From assembly GCA_029251085.1 (NCBI GenBank), contig JAQXDZ010000096.1, forward strand, positions 44,608 through 108,607: DNA of 64,000 bases. Direction: 5' to 3'. Positions 8,334 through 16,851 of the stretch are shown piece after piece (the first letter of the stretch is position 1; each line of letters begins with the position of its first letter). The notes beneath the pieces are model-generated. The model was given only the letters and a program-made list of their open reading frames with translations. It searched no databases and was not told the DNA's origin. Position numbers and translations under genes: made by a program. This DNA comes from Mariniblastus sp. Its GTDB lineage: Bacteria; Planctomycetota; Planctomycetia; Pirellulales; Pirellulaceae.

Positions 8334-11012
8334 ATGAATCAAAACTTCAAGATTAAAATGCTTGCCATCCTGGCAACAATTTCAGGTCCAGCCATCGCGC
8401 CGTGTTTCGCATTGCAAGATACTGAACAACTTGACGAAACAAAATCGAATGGGATCGAAATCGTTCGTCCCATCGACATTGCGCCAAGCAATGCATTTGG
8501 TGCCATCCGTGCAGCTGCTCCGGTTCCCAAGCAAAGCGAAAGTACTCTTTTGCCACCGATCGTCACTGGAGAGACCGAAACTACCCCAAATTTCGCGCCT
8601 CCCATTTTCGTCGCTCCACCGATTGTTCAGGGCGAAGCGGTTTATACCAAACCAGTCCCAGCCCCCGCAGTAGAGCCGCAGGTACTCCAACTTCCACCCA
8701 TCGTTGTAGCTGGAGCGAACGATGCGTTCTCAGTGCCAGAAGCCACACCAAATTCAGCACTACCAATTCCCAACGCAATGCCTCTCTCTCCTCTCGCTCC
8801 TCTTGTTCCTACAGCAGAGCTCGCTGAAGAAACAACCAACGAGAGTCCAGAGAACGCTGTCGGGGCGCCTCGCGTTCCATCGGATTTAATCTTGATGGAA
8901 ATCCCAGCTCCACAACCAACCTTAGCTGAAACCGAAATAGAGACGGCTGTCGAAGTAGAGGTAGCTGTCCCCGCTGCCGTTACTGCACCAGAAGTTCCTC
9001 AAGAAAACAGCGTAGCAGAAACCCCTCAAGTCGCTCCGCCAACGATTGATTTGCCAATCGCAATTGTACCCGAGGTAACAACCGCTCCCGAGATCGTCGA
9101 GACTGCCAAACTCAGCGAGCAACCTTTACCAAGAACTTTTGTAGAACCAGTTGAAAGTCCGAAGCTGACCGTTGATACAAACGAAGCGAAACCAGCTGTT
9201 CTGCCACCCGTTGATACCGAACTTAGGAAGATAGAAAAAGTAGAGCCCAATACCGCGAGTCAAATTACCGAAAATCCAAACGTCGGTGAGAAAGCGGAAC
9301 AAACGAAAGATACTTCTCGCGAAGAGATTTCACAGGCTGCAAAGTGGAATCCCGGTCAGGCATCGAACACACTATCGAAAGCTGGAGTGGCACTTTACGC
9401 AACTCCGAAACAAGAGCCGGTCATCGTAGTTGAAAAATCCTACCCACCAATTGTTACCGGTCAGAGCCTTTCAGAGCTCAACACCACCCCACAAGCTTTT
9501 GTTCCGGAAATTATCCAAGGCGAAGCAAACAACGTCGTCGAAATTGTAAAACCAAGCGAAGACGTAACCGCCCCGGTCAAAAACGCACCTAGCGTTGTCC
9601 CGAACTCATCGAGCCAACCATTGCCGGCAATCGTACAGGGCAGTGTCCTTCCACCACTTGCACCAGCGATCTCACCACAGAGCGTTCCTGTTCCGCCATC
9701 GAGGGAACTAATGGTAGCAGAGCCCGCACCAATTGCTCCTCCAAAGGCATTGGCAATCACTGCCGAACAGACACCGTCGCCGGAAGTGTTGCCGAAGACT
9801 TTACCCGAATCCTTGCAAACACCTCTTGCTTTGCCTGTTGTTCGACCGACCTCGCCAACGCTCCTCGAAGAAAACTACAAGACAATCGCCGCGACCCCAC
9901 CGGTTGCCGCTCCTGCACCAACCCGTGTAGCGCGACAAACCAAAGCAACGCCGACCTATTTCAATACCCTTCCGGGGGAACAGTCCAGAATCACAAGCAC
10001 TATAGACGAATGCTTGGGATGCAGTGGCGCCGGCTGCCCTGAATGCGGCGTCATGATTACCGCCGAAGCAGACTATGCTGGTTGTCAATCATGTGGCTCT
10101 GGCGGTTGCTTTGATAGCGGCACAGTGGCAGCGAGATTCGGGAACAGTGGCTCCGTCTCTTCCGCACGCAAATACTTTATTTTCGACGCAATCCATCTTG
10201 ACCGTTATGATGGAACCATCGCGATATCCAACTTTGGCGGTTTGAACAATTTTGAAAACAACCTCTTTGGTGCACGGGTGACAATCGGCCGCCGAGAAGA
10301 CGCCGCCAACGGCGATGAATTATCATATTTCGGCTCTGCCGAGTTGTCCGAGTCAGCTTCTCACACGGATCCCCTCGGACGCATTTCTGTCGGTTTCCCA
10401 AGCACAGGAGCGTTTGCAATCGAAACCACTGCCTTCCGCAACGCAACGGAGCAGTCGCAAAGTAAATCAACAATGTTCCAGAGTATCGAATACAACCGAA
10501 ACGACTGGGGCTGGGATGTCGTGCGAACCTTTGTTGGCCTTCGATACATCTACATTCAGGATGAATACCAAATTTCAAGTCAAAATCTCGCGGGCGAGAC
10601 CGGAGATTTTGAACTGTCGACCCAGAACAATTTACTCGGCGGCCATTTAGGCTACGAATTGTTTTACGATGTCGGCTATCGCCTCTCCTGGTCCACGATT
10701 GGTAAGTTCGGCGTCTACGCCAACCCCAACCGAGTCAAAACCAAACTGAATAATGCTGGAGCTCAATTCCTCGACTTAACGGACACTAACACGGCGTTTT
10801 CCGGGACAATTGAGCTTGGATTAAACGGGCACTACAAACTTGGCAAACGATCAAGACTCCGCTTCGGTTACAACGCCTTTTGGCTTGGCGAGGTTGCATC
10901 GACCGCTGACAACATCCCTGTAACAATCAACCCGACAACCGGCTCGGACACTAGCGACTCGGATGACATGTTCTTCCATGGCCTGTCACTTGGCTTAGAA
11001 ATGTTCAGGTAA
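8334..11012 (+). CDS. Secreted protein with Pro/Ala/Val/Glu-rich arm, Cys clusters and beta-barrel-like C-terminus
   Basis: The 892-residue protein starts with a signal peptide (hydrophobic residues about 8-25, ending near CFALQ). Residues about 30-600 are low complexity, rich in P, A, V, E, T and Q. They hold at least six copies of a short motif of the form P-x-I-V-x-G-E (for example PPIVTGE at 74-80 and PPIVQGE at 95-101). Two cysteine clusters follow (CLGCSGAGCPECG and CQSCGSGGC). The C-terminal part of roughly 270 residues has alternating polar and aromatic strands (GLRYIYIQDEYQISS, LSWSTIGKFGVYANP, GLSLGLEMFR), consistent with an outer-membrane beta barrel ending in an aromatic residue. 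I do not recognise a named family with certainty. A terminator follows the gene. Confidence 0.8.
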   Translation: MNQNFKIKMLAILATISGPAIAPCFALQDTEQLDETKSNGIEIVRPIDIAPSNAFGAIRAAAPVPKQSESTLLPPIVTGETETTPNFAPPIFVAPPIVQGEAVYTKPVPAPAVEPQVLQLPPIVVAGANDAFSVPEATPNSALPIPNAMPLSPLAPLVPTAELAEETTNESPENAVGAPRVPSDLILMEIPAPQPTLAETEIETAVEVEVAVPAAVTAPEVPQENSVAETPQVAPPTIDLPIAIVPEVTTAPEIVETAKLSEQPLPRTFVEPVESPKLTVDTNEAKPAVLPPVDTELRKIEKVEPNTASQITENPNVGEKAEQTKDTSREEISQAAKWNPGQASNTLSKAGVALYATPKQEPVIVVEKSYPPIVTGQSLSELNTTPQAFVPEIIQGEANNVVEIVKPSEDVTAPVKNAPSVVPNSSSQPLPAIVQGSVLPPLAPAISPQSVPVPPSRELMVAEPAPIAPPKALAITAEQTPSPEVLPKTLPESLQTPLALPVVRPTSPTLLEENYKTIAATPPVAAPAPTRVARQTKATPTYFNTLPGEQSRITSTIDECLGCSGAGCPECGVMITAEADYAGCQSCGSGGCFDSGTVAARFGNSGSVSSARKYFIFDAIHLDRYDGTIAISNFGGLNNFENNLFGARVTIGRREDAANGDELSYFGSAELSESASHTDPLGRISVGFPSTGAFAIETTAFRNATEQSQSKSTMFQSIEYNRNDWGWDVVRTFVGLRYIYIQDEYQISSQNLAGETGDFELSTQNNLLGGHLGYELFYDVGYRLSWSTIGKFGVYANPNRVKTKLNNAGAQFLDLTDTNTAFSGTIELGLNGHYKLGKRSRLRFGYNAFWLGEVASTADNIPVTINPTTGSDTSDSDDMFFHGLSLGLEMFR

Positions 11013-11044
11013 GCACGTAAGTCGAGCAACTGATTTCAAACAAG

Positions 11045-11082
11045 ACACGCCTTCGAGAATATCCTCCGGGCGTGTTTTTTTG
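11045..11082 (+). terminator. Rho-independent terminator after the 892-residue gene
   Basis: ACACGCC (11045-11051) pairs with GGCGTGT (11069-11075), with a GGAG/CTCC-like inner loop, and is followed by a run of T. Confidence 0.85.
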
Positions 11083-11178
11083 TTTTGTATTTCGCTGTTG
11101 TATTTCGCTGTTCGCAATTTGGTGCCAATCGGCTGAACTGCTATAGTCATCTTAACAACCCAACCGAGGTGCCCATCG

Positions 11179-11592
11179 ATGAAGACAGAAAATTCGCTCG
11201 CCGTGACCAGTTTTGACCACATCACGTTAATCGTCGACGATCTGGCAGCAACACGTAAATTTTATGTCGACTTTTTAGGGATGACGGAGTCGAAACGGCC
11301 TGACTTTGACTTCCCGGGAGCATGGTTCCAAATCGGCGCCGTCCAAATTCACGCGACTTGCTCGGGTGAACTAGCTGGACTCGCGGGCTGGGGTGAACGC
11401 CACGTAAAAAGCATTTCAAGAGGTCACCACTTCGCATTTACCGTCGACAATTTTGACGACGCGATGGACTCAATCAACAACCTTGGATTAAAAATCGGTG
11501 ATGGCCCAAAATCACGCCCAGATGGTGCGAAACAGGTCTACATCTACGATCCGGACGGGCATCTGGTCGAAATCTGTTCTTCGGCCGCCTAA
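11179..11592 (+). CDS. VOC-family (glyoxalase/bleomycin-resistance fold) protein
   Basis: The 137-residue protein is one complete vicinal-oxygen-chelate unit. It opens with FDHITLIVDDLAATRKFY, whose His14 is the usual first metal ligand. Mid-protein GHHFAFTVDNFDDA supplies a second His, and the conserved ending YIYDPDGHLVEIC carries the Glu ligand. Members include glyoxalases, dioxygenases and fosfomycin-resistance enzymes, and the reaction cannot be assigned from the fold alone. The gene starts at ATG with a GAGG nine bases upstream. It stands alone on the plus strand, converging with the ThiF-like gene. Confidence 0.85.
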   Translation: MKTENSLAVTSFDHITLIVDDLAATRKFYVDFLGMTESKRPDFDFPGAWFQIGAVQIHATCSGELAGLAGWGERHVKSISRGHHFAFTVDNFDDAMDSINNLGLKIGDGPKSRPDGAKQVYIYDPDGHLVEICSSAA

Positions 11593-11722
11593 CCGCTGCC
11601 CGCACTCGATTAGTCTTTGACAGCTATTAAATCGAACGAAATTCGCCTCCAGCGGATGCCTCATTATGGAAACTTCGGTGTCCTGAAAACCACTGCGGGT
11701 TTAAACTTTACGCAGCCAATTT

Positions 11723-12778
11723 TCAACTGCCCAGATACTGCGTGTAGAGTTTCCTTGCTAACGACAAATCTTCTGTGCCTGAAATAATCGCCCTCCCGTC
11801 AGGAAAAACAGTGAGCACATATTGATCGACGTGAAATCGCAGCAGAAATTCATTAGCTTCAACCCGCCCTAGCGATTCCAATCTTCCCGCCAACTGAGCC
11901 AAGGAAATTTGATCACGACCGGGGAAACTGACCTGCACGGCATCCCTACCGCACAGAACCGCAGAGTGAGACTCCCGGTCTCCCGACAGCCAGTTGAATT
12001 CAGCTCGCCGACAGGTTGGACAATCGACTTTATCTCGCAACCCTGAAACATCCATCTGGCGAATTTCGCTCTCCCACAACGACGCTACAGTCAAATAACG
12101 GCTGATCGAGGCACGGTTCCCCGAGAGGATCTTCATCGCTTCAATACTCTGTAGTGACGCAATCAAATTAATCACGGGCGATAAAATGCCGAACGAATCA
12201 CATGTCGGAGAAGTCCCCGGTGGCGGAGGCCCATCCAGCATTAAGCAATTCAGACATGCGGTCTCGCCGGGCAACACTGTCATTGTCTGACCGTCCGCAC
12301 CAAGGCAACCACCATAGACCCACGGGATGGAATCCTTTACCGCAACATCATTGAGTAAAAAACGGATCTCAAAATTATCCGAACCATCTAGGATAACATC
12401 GACGCCCTCGCACAGAGATTCGACATTCGACGCATCGACATCTACTACGAAAGGCTCAACCTCAATCGCAGAATTTATTTTTGAAAGTTTGTTCGCCGCG
12501 GCAATCGCTTTGGGCAAGCCATTTTTGACGTCTTGCTCATCGTACAACACCTGCCGCTGTAGATTGCTGAATTCGAGAAAATCCCGATCCACAATTTTGA
12601 GGTGTCCCACGCCCGCCCGCGCGAGGGTATTGGCAATCACCGAACCAAGTGCACCGCACCCAACGATCAGCGCAGTAGACTCACTCAACGCAGCCTGACC
12701 TGATTCGCCGATCGCCGGAAAACGTATTTGCCTCGCATAGCGATCAACTGGCGGTATATTGTTCTGATCTTGATTCAA
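11723..12778 (-). CDS. ThiF/MoeB/HesA-family E1-like adenylyltransferase
   Basis: These enzymes adenylate the C-terminal glycine of a ubiquitin-like sulfur carrier (ThiS or MoaD) for thiamine or molybdopterin synthesis. The start motif RYARQIRFPAIGESGQ and the nucleotide loop GCGALGS are typical. The Asp/Arg segment DRDFLEFSNLQRQVLY binds ATP. Two CxxC pairs (CLNC and CPTC) are the structural zinc ligands, and a Cys in TSPTCDSFG may be the catalytic one. The last 70 or so residues form a short extra domain. The frame opens at TTG 12868, but I prefer the TTG at 12778 because GAGGGG stands seven bases before it and the conserved region begins just after. No sulfur-carrier gene is adjacent. Confidence 0.85.
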   Translation of the reverse strand: MNQDQNNIPPVDRYARQIRFPAIGESGQAALSESTALIVGCGALGSVIANTLARAGVGHLKIVDRDFLEFSNLQRQVLYDEQDVKNGLPKAIAAANKLSKINSAIEVEPFVVDVDASNVESLCEGVDVILDGSDNFEIRFLLNDVAVKDSIPWVYGGCLGADGQTMTVLPGETACLNCLMLDGPPPPGTSPTCDSFGILSPVINLIASLQSIEAMKILSGNRASISRYLTVASLWESEIRQMDVSGLRDKVDCPTCRRAEFNWLSGDRESHSAVLCGRDAVQVSFPGRDQISLAQLAGRLESLGRVEANEFLLRFHVDQYVLTVFPDGRAIISGTEDLSLARKLYTQYLGS

Positions 12779-12919
12779 ACGGAAAACCCCTCGTTGCCTT
12801 TTCTTGCTAAAAACTGGCCTCGGAAAACCTGCCCCTATCCTAACGTATGCTCGGCAGGGAACTTCCAATATCGGAAATTCCTATTTCATTACCAGGTAAG
12901 ACCGTAGTCAACCTACAAC

Positions 12920-15448
12920 TTAACCACGAGACAGCTCATCTTGAAGATAGGCACCAGTTTTGGAAGCTAAAACCTTAGATACCATTTCCGGAGTCCCCTC
13001 AGCCACAACCTGTCCCCCTGCGTCACCCGCACCTGGCCCGAGGTCGATAATCCAATCCGCATTTTTAATCAGGCTAAGATTGTGTTCAACCACAATCATC
13101 GAATGCCCGACAGAAAGTAACGCACCAAAACAATCTAGTAAGCGGTTGATATCGCTCATATGCAAACCAGTGGTTGGTTCTTCCATGACAAACAACACCC
13201 GCTTCGATTTGGACGCATTCAAATAATGCCCCAGCTTGAGCCGCTGTGCTTCTCCAGAGGAGAGCGAAGGTGCGGGTTGACCAAGGCAGATATAATCGAG
13301 CCCAACATCAATCAGCGATTTCAGTTTGGCTTGAACTTTGGGCTGTCCTCGAAAAAATGAAAATGCCTCGCGCACCGTCATATTCAAAACTTCAGCGATA
13401 CTTCTCCCACGATACTTTACTGAGAGAACTTCGTCACGATACCTTAGTCCGGCACACTGATCACAGACAACAGACAGGTCACCCAAAAACTGCATGTCAA
13501 TCACTAATTGACCAGCGCCTTCACATTTGTCGCAGCGGCCACCACTCACGTTAAAACTAAATTGCCCCATCTTTATATTTCGAGTTTTTGCATCAACCGT
13601 CTCCGCAAATGTACGTCGAATATCATCAAAGGCCTTAACGTAGGTAACTGGATTACTTCTGGCGGTTCGCCCAATCGGCGATGCGTCCACCAGCACAACC
13701 TCATCAACATGGCCGTCACCAAAAATCTCACTGTACGGCAACCTATCTTCGACAGACTTTTGTTTTCGATCACAGAGGGCAGCATAAAGCGTTTGCCGAA
13801 CCAGACTGCTTTTCCCAGAACCGCTCACTCCAGTCACAACGCACAGACAACCGAGGGGAAACTCGACATGGACGTTCTTTAAATTATTACCGCAGGCACC
13901 AACCAACTTGATTCGCCCACGTGAAGACCGCCGATTCTCAGCACCACTTGAAACTCCTCGAACTCTGGACAAAAACTGACCAGTCAGGCTCGCATCGGAT
14001 TCGAGCAACGCCTCACGAGTTCCATCGAATACAACTTCACCACCGGCTTGGCCTGCGCCCGGACCGATCTCAATGATCCGCTCGGCCGACTCAATAACAC
14101 GTGGCTGATGATCGACAACCACCACGGTATTGTTTCTTTGGTGAAGACGCCCGATGGCTTCCACTAATTTGTCGATATCAAACGCATGTAGTCCCAAAGA
14201 CGGTTCATCGAGAACATACAACAGATCAACCAGCGTTGAACTTAAGGCGGCGGTAAGTGAGACCCGCTGAACCTCTCCGGAACTCATCGACCGAAGTGAG
14301 CGATCTAAATTTAGATACCCGAGTCCTACTTGAGTAAGATAATCTAATCTTGCAGAAACCTGGGCAATGAGATTACCAACAGACTTTCGCTGAAATTCCG
14401 GAAGTGACAATTTCTCTAACCATTTAATGGTCTGATCGACTGTCAACGTCCCTAATTGGCCAAGATTCTTTTCTCCAACATGGAATGCAAGCGCATCATC
14501 GTTGAGCCGCAAACTGTTACATTTTTCGCATGCTTGGTCAGGGAAATCTTTTGCATAACCGACGCCCTGACACTCCGGACAAGCCCCAACTGAATTCTGA
14601 AAACTAAACAACCTTGGCTCCGGTCGCGGAAACGACCTCGCACAACCACTGCAAACTGAATCCCGCGAATAGGAATTTACATACCACGTTCGGGTGTCAA
14701 CGAGGCGTTTCTTCAAACTTGGATGCCACTGAGTTTCAAACCAAATTTCACAATTTCCACTGCCGCAGTAAAACGCTAACTCAATGGACTCCCGAAGGCG
14801 AGACTCATCCGTATCGCCAGATTTCAGTCGATCGACAATAATCTTGACCGATTTCGCACTCTCAGTTTGTGCTACCTCGCGATCCGCTCGCGCCAGTTCA
14901 ACAACCACATCACCTACGATGGCGCGAGAGAAACCGGCCCGCATCGCCTCCCCCAGAGATTCAAGGACCTCCACGTCTGGATTGACGGGGTAGACGATCT
15001 GAAAACGAACACCACTCTCAATCGACGCGATGGAATCCGCCACGGATTGCGGATTGTAGCTCGTCACAGCCAGACGACATGCCGGACAGATCAAATGACC
15101 AATTTTCGCGTACGCCAACCGCAAATATTCAGTAATTTCAGACGCGGTTCCCAGCGTTGTTTTTTTTCCAAACTTCCCCTTCGACGGACGAACGGCAATT
15201 GCCGCAGGGATCCCATCAATCCCATCTGCATCGGGACGATCCAATTGGAACATGAACTGACGTGTGTGCGGAGATAAACTCTCGATGTAACGACGCTGAC
15301 CTTCCGCGTATAGCGTATCGAAAGCAAGACTCGATTTACCACTACCACTCAATCCGCAAATGGACAGCCATTGCCCATGCGGGATTTCAACACTTACCTC
15401 TTTAAGGTTGTTGACCCTCACGTTTCGAAGTTGAATTGTTTTTGCCAC
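12920..15448 (-). CDS. uvrA: UvrA-family excinuclease ATPase, short paralogue lacking the insertion domain
   Basis: This 842-residue, two-ABC-module UvrA relative starts at GTG. Walker A motifs GLSGSGKS (32-39) and GVSGSGKS begin the two halves. Walker B is seen as VLDEPSLGL in the first half and as VMEEPTTGL in the second. Zinc-binding CxxC pairs occur at 121-124, 266-269, 290-293 and 307-310, and again in the second half (CDKC, CDQC). Canonical UvrA is about 940 residues. Here only 13 residues separate CPEC from CEKC, where E. coli UvrA has more than 100, so the DNA-contacting insertion domain is absent. Both ABC signatures read SSGE rather than SGGE. It is likely a UvrA2-type accessory protein in DNA repair or drug tolerance rather than the housekeeping copy, although I cannot see whether another uvrA exists. 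Confidence 0.9.
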   Translation of the reverse strand: MAKTIQLRNVRVNNLKEVSVEIPHGQWLSICGLSGSGKSSLAFDTLYAEGQRRYIESLSPHTRQFMFQLDRPDADGIDGIPAAIAVRPSKGKFGKKTTLGTASEITEYLRLAYAKIGHLICPACRLAVTSYNPQSVADSIASIESGVRFQIVYPVNPDVEVLESLGEAMRAGFSRAIVGDVVVELARADREVAQTESAKSVKIIVDRLKSGDTDESRLRESIELAFYCGSGNCEIWFETQWHPSLKKRLVDTRTWYVNSYSRDSVCSGCARSFPRPEPRLFSFQNSVGACPECQGVGYAKDFPDQACEKCNSLRLNDDALAFHVGEKNLGQLGTLTVDQTIKWLEKLSLPEFQRKSVGNLIAQVSARLDYLTQVGLGYLNLDRSLRSMSSGEVQRVSLTAALSSTLVDLLYVLDEPSLGLHAFDIDKLVEAIGRLHQRNNTVVVVDHQPRVIESAERIIEIGPGAGQAGGEVVFDGTREALLESDASLTGQFLSRVRGVSSGAENRRSSRGRIKLVGACGNNLKNVHVEFPLGCLCVVTGVSGSGKSSLVRQTLYAALCDRKQKSVEDRLPYSEIFGDGHVDEVVLVDASPIGRTARSNPVTYVKAFDDIRRTFAETVDAKTRNIKMGQFSFNVSGGRCDKCEGAGQLVIDMQFLGDLSVVCDQCAGLRYRDEVLSVKYRGRSIAEVLNMTVREAFSFFRGQPKVQAKLKSLIDVGLDYICLGQPAPSLSSGEAQRLKLGHYLNASKSKRVLFVMEEPTTGLHMSDINRLLDCFGALLSVGHSMIVVEHNLSLIKNADWIIDLGPGAGDAGGQVVAEGTPEMVSKVLASKTGAYLQDELSRG

Positions 15449-15548
15449 GTCGAGTTCAACAGTTTCTGTTTAAGGTAAACAAAATTAATGAGTCGCAGTT
15501 AAATCACAAACCTCAGGTTGTACCATAGCCGACTTAGCCGCCAAGAAC

Positions 15549-16565
15549 TCACTCAGGCATTCGCACGACAATTCTTCCGAAAACCGAGCCTTGAAAGATT
15601 TGCTCGATCTGAACGGGCAGTTGATGCAGCGCAATTTCTTCGCTCACACTTCGTACATCCAGATGCCAATCGGAACCGATGACATCCCACAATTGCTGTC
15701 GATATGTTTGAGAAACGTTTGCGCTATCGATCCCACAGAGAGTAATGCCGCGGAGAATGAACGGATAAACAGTCAACCCAAGTTCGTGCCCCGCCACCAA
15801 CCCACAGGCAGTAACACACCCACCAACGTGTGTTGCGCGAATGGCGGAATTAAGTGTGGTCCCACCAACACAATCGACGACTCCTGCCCAGCGACTTTTG
15901 GATAGCGGCGCATCTGACAAATCTACGACCTCCTCTCGCGGCACAACTTTCTTCGCACCCAATTTTAATAATTGCTCATAACGATCAAGTTTCCCCGTCG
16001 AGGCCGTCACGCTAAACCCAAGCTTTGCAAGCAACTGTACAGCAAACACACCCACACCGCCGGTTGCCCCCGTGACTAAGATCTCACCTGAATCCGGACA
16101 GACTCCGTGATTTATCAATTGGCGAACTGATTGAGCCGCTGTAAATCCAGCAGTCCCCCAAGTTGCAGCCTCTACCGCCGACAATCCGTCCGGCAATTTC
16201 ACCAACCAATCCGCCGGAACTCGTGCCAAATTTGAAAACCCGCCATGGTGTGAAGTTCCAAATTTCGCATGGGCAATCAGCACCTCCTCACCAATTTCAA
16301 AACCAGAACCATTTGGCTCTACCACCGTCCCAACGGCATCAATCCCCGGAATCAAGGGGACTTTTCGAACGATGCCTCTATTCCCCGATGCCGCGAGAGC
16401 GTCCTTGTAATTTAACGCACTATAAAGCACGCGGATCAACACTCCGTCCACCCCAAGGACGTCATGCTCTAACTCGACCGGCGTTAACAGGCACTTGCCA
16501 TGCTCACCTCCGGAGTCAGATTTTTCAACCGACTCCCTCGACAACATCAGAGCAGACAATTTCAT
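15549..16565 (-). CDS. YhdH/YhfP (AcuI)-type zinc-free quinone/acryloyl-CoA reductase
   Basis: The medium-chain dehydrogenase of 338 residues resembles the YhdH/YhfP group, which includes the NADPH-dependent acryloyl-CoA reductase AcuI. Diagnostic stretches are YSALNYKDALAASGN, PLIPGIDAVGTV, WGTAGFTAA and the NADPH loop ATGGVGVFA. The family's zinc cysteines are missing, as expected. I chose the ATG at 16565 rather than the TTG at 16610 because GGAAG stands seven bases upstream and MKLSALML aligns with the usual N-terminus. Activity on acryloyl-CoA is inferred from family membership only; no dmd or pct genes are nearby. Confidence 0.8.
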   Translation of the reverse strand: MKLSALMLSRESVEKSDSGGEHGKCLLTPVELEHDVLGVDGVLIRVLYSALNYKDALAASGNRGIVRKVPLIPGIDAVGTVVEPNGSGFEIGEEVLIAHAKFGTSHHGGFSNLARVPADWLVKLPDGLSAVEAATWGTAGFTAAQSVRQLINHGVCPDSGEILVTGATGGVGVFAVQLLAKLGFSVTASTGKLDRYEQLLKLGAKKVVPREEVVDLSDAPLSKSRWAGVVDCVGGTTLNSAIRATHVGGCVTACGLVAGHELGLTVYPFILRGITLCGIDSANVSQTYRQQLWDVIGSDWHLDVRSVSEEIALHQLPVQIEQIFQGSVFGRIVVRMPE

Positions 16566-16851
16566 AGTTAGCTTCCAGCAAAGTTGGAGAGGATAAAAAA
16601 GAAACGACAAAAAAATCAGACGTTGGCTCAGTAATTTAGATCTTTGAGTTTACCGTTTTCTCAGGATAGCTAAATACGGCACCAACGTTTGGTGGGGACA
16701 AATCTTGTCAAGAAGGAAACATCGTCATCTCGGCGAAATAATTATTAAATTAATTTCTCCGTTCCACTATTCTAGGTTCGCGGAAACCACAGCAACGATT
16801 ACAGTAGAGATCCCACTGGTCTCCAACTTTCAAAATCACCTGACATCAATA

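Noticed and set aside
11113..11130. TTGGCACCAAATTGC on the minus strand, resembling a sigma-54 site
   Set aside because: The spacing between TGGCAC and TTGC is one base short, which normally abolishes sigma-54 recognition.
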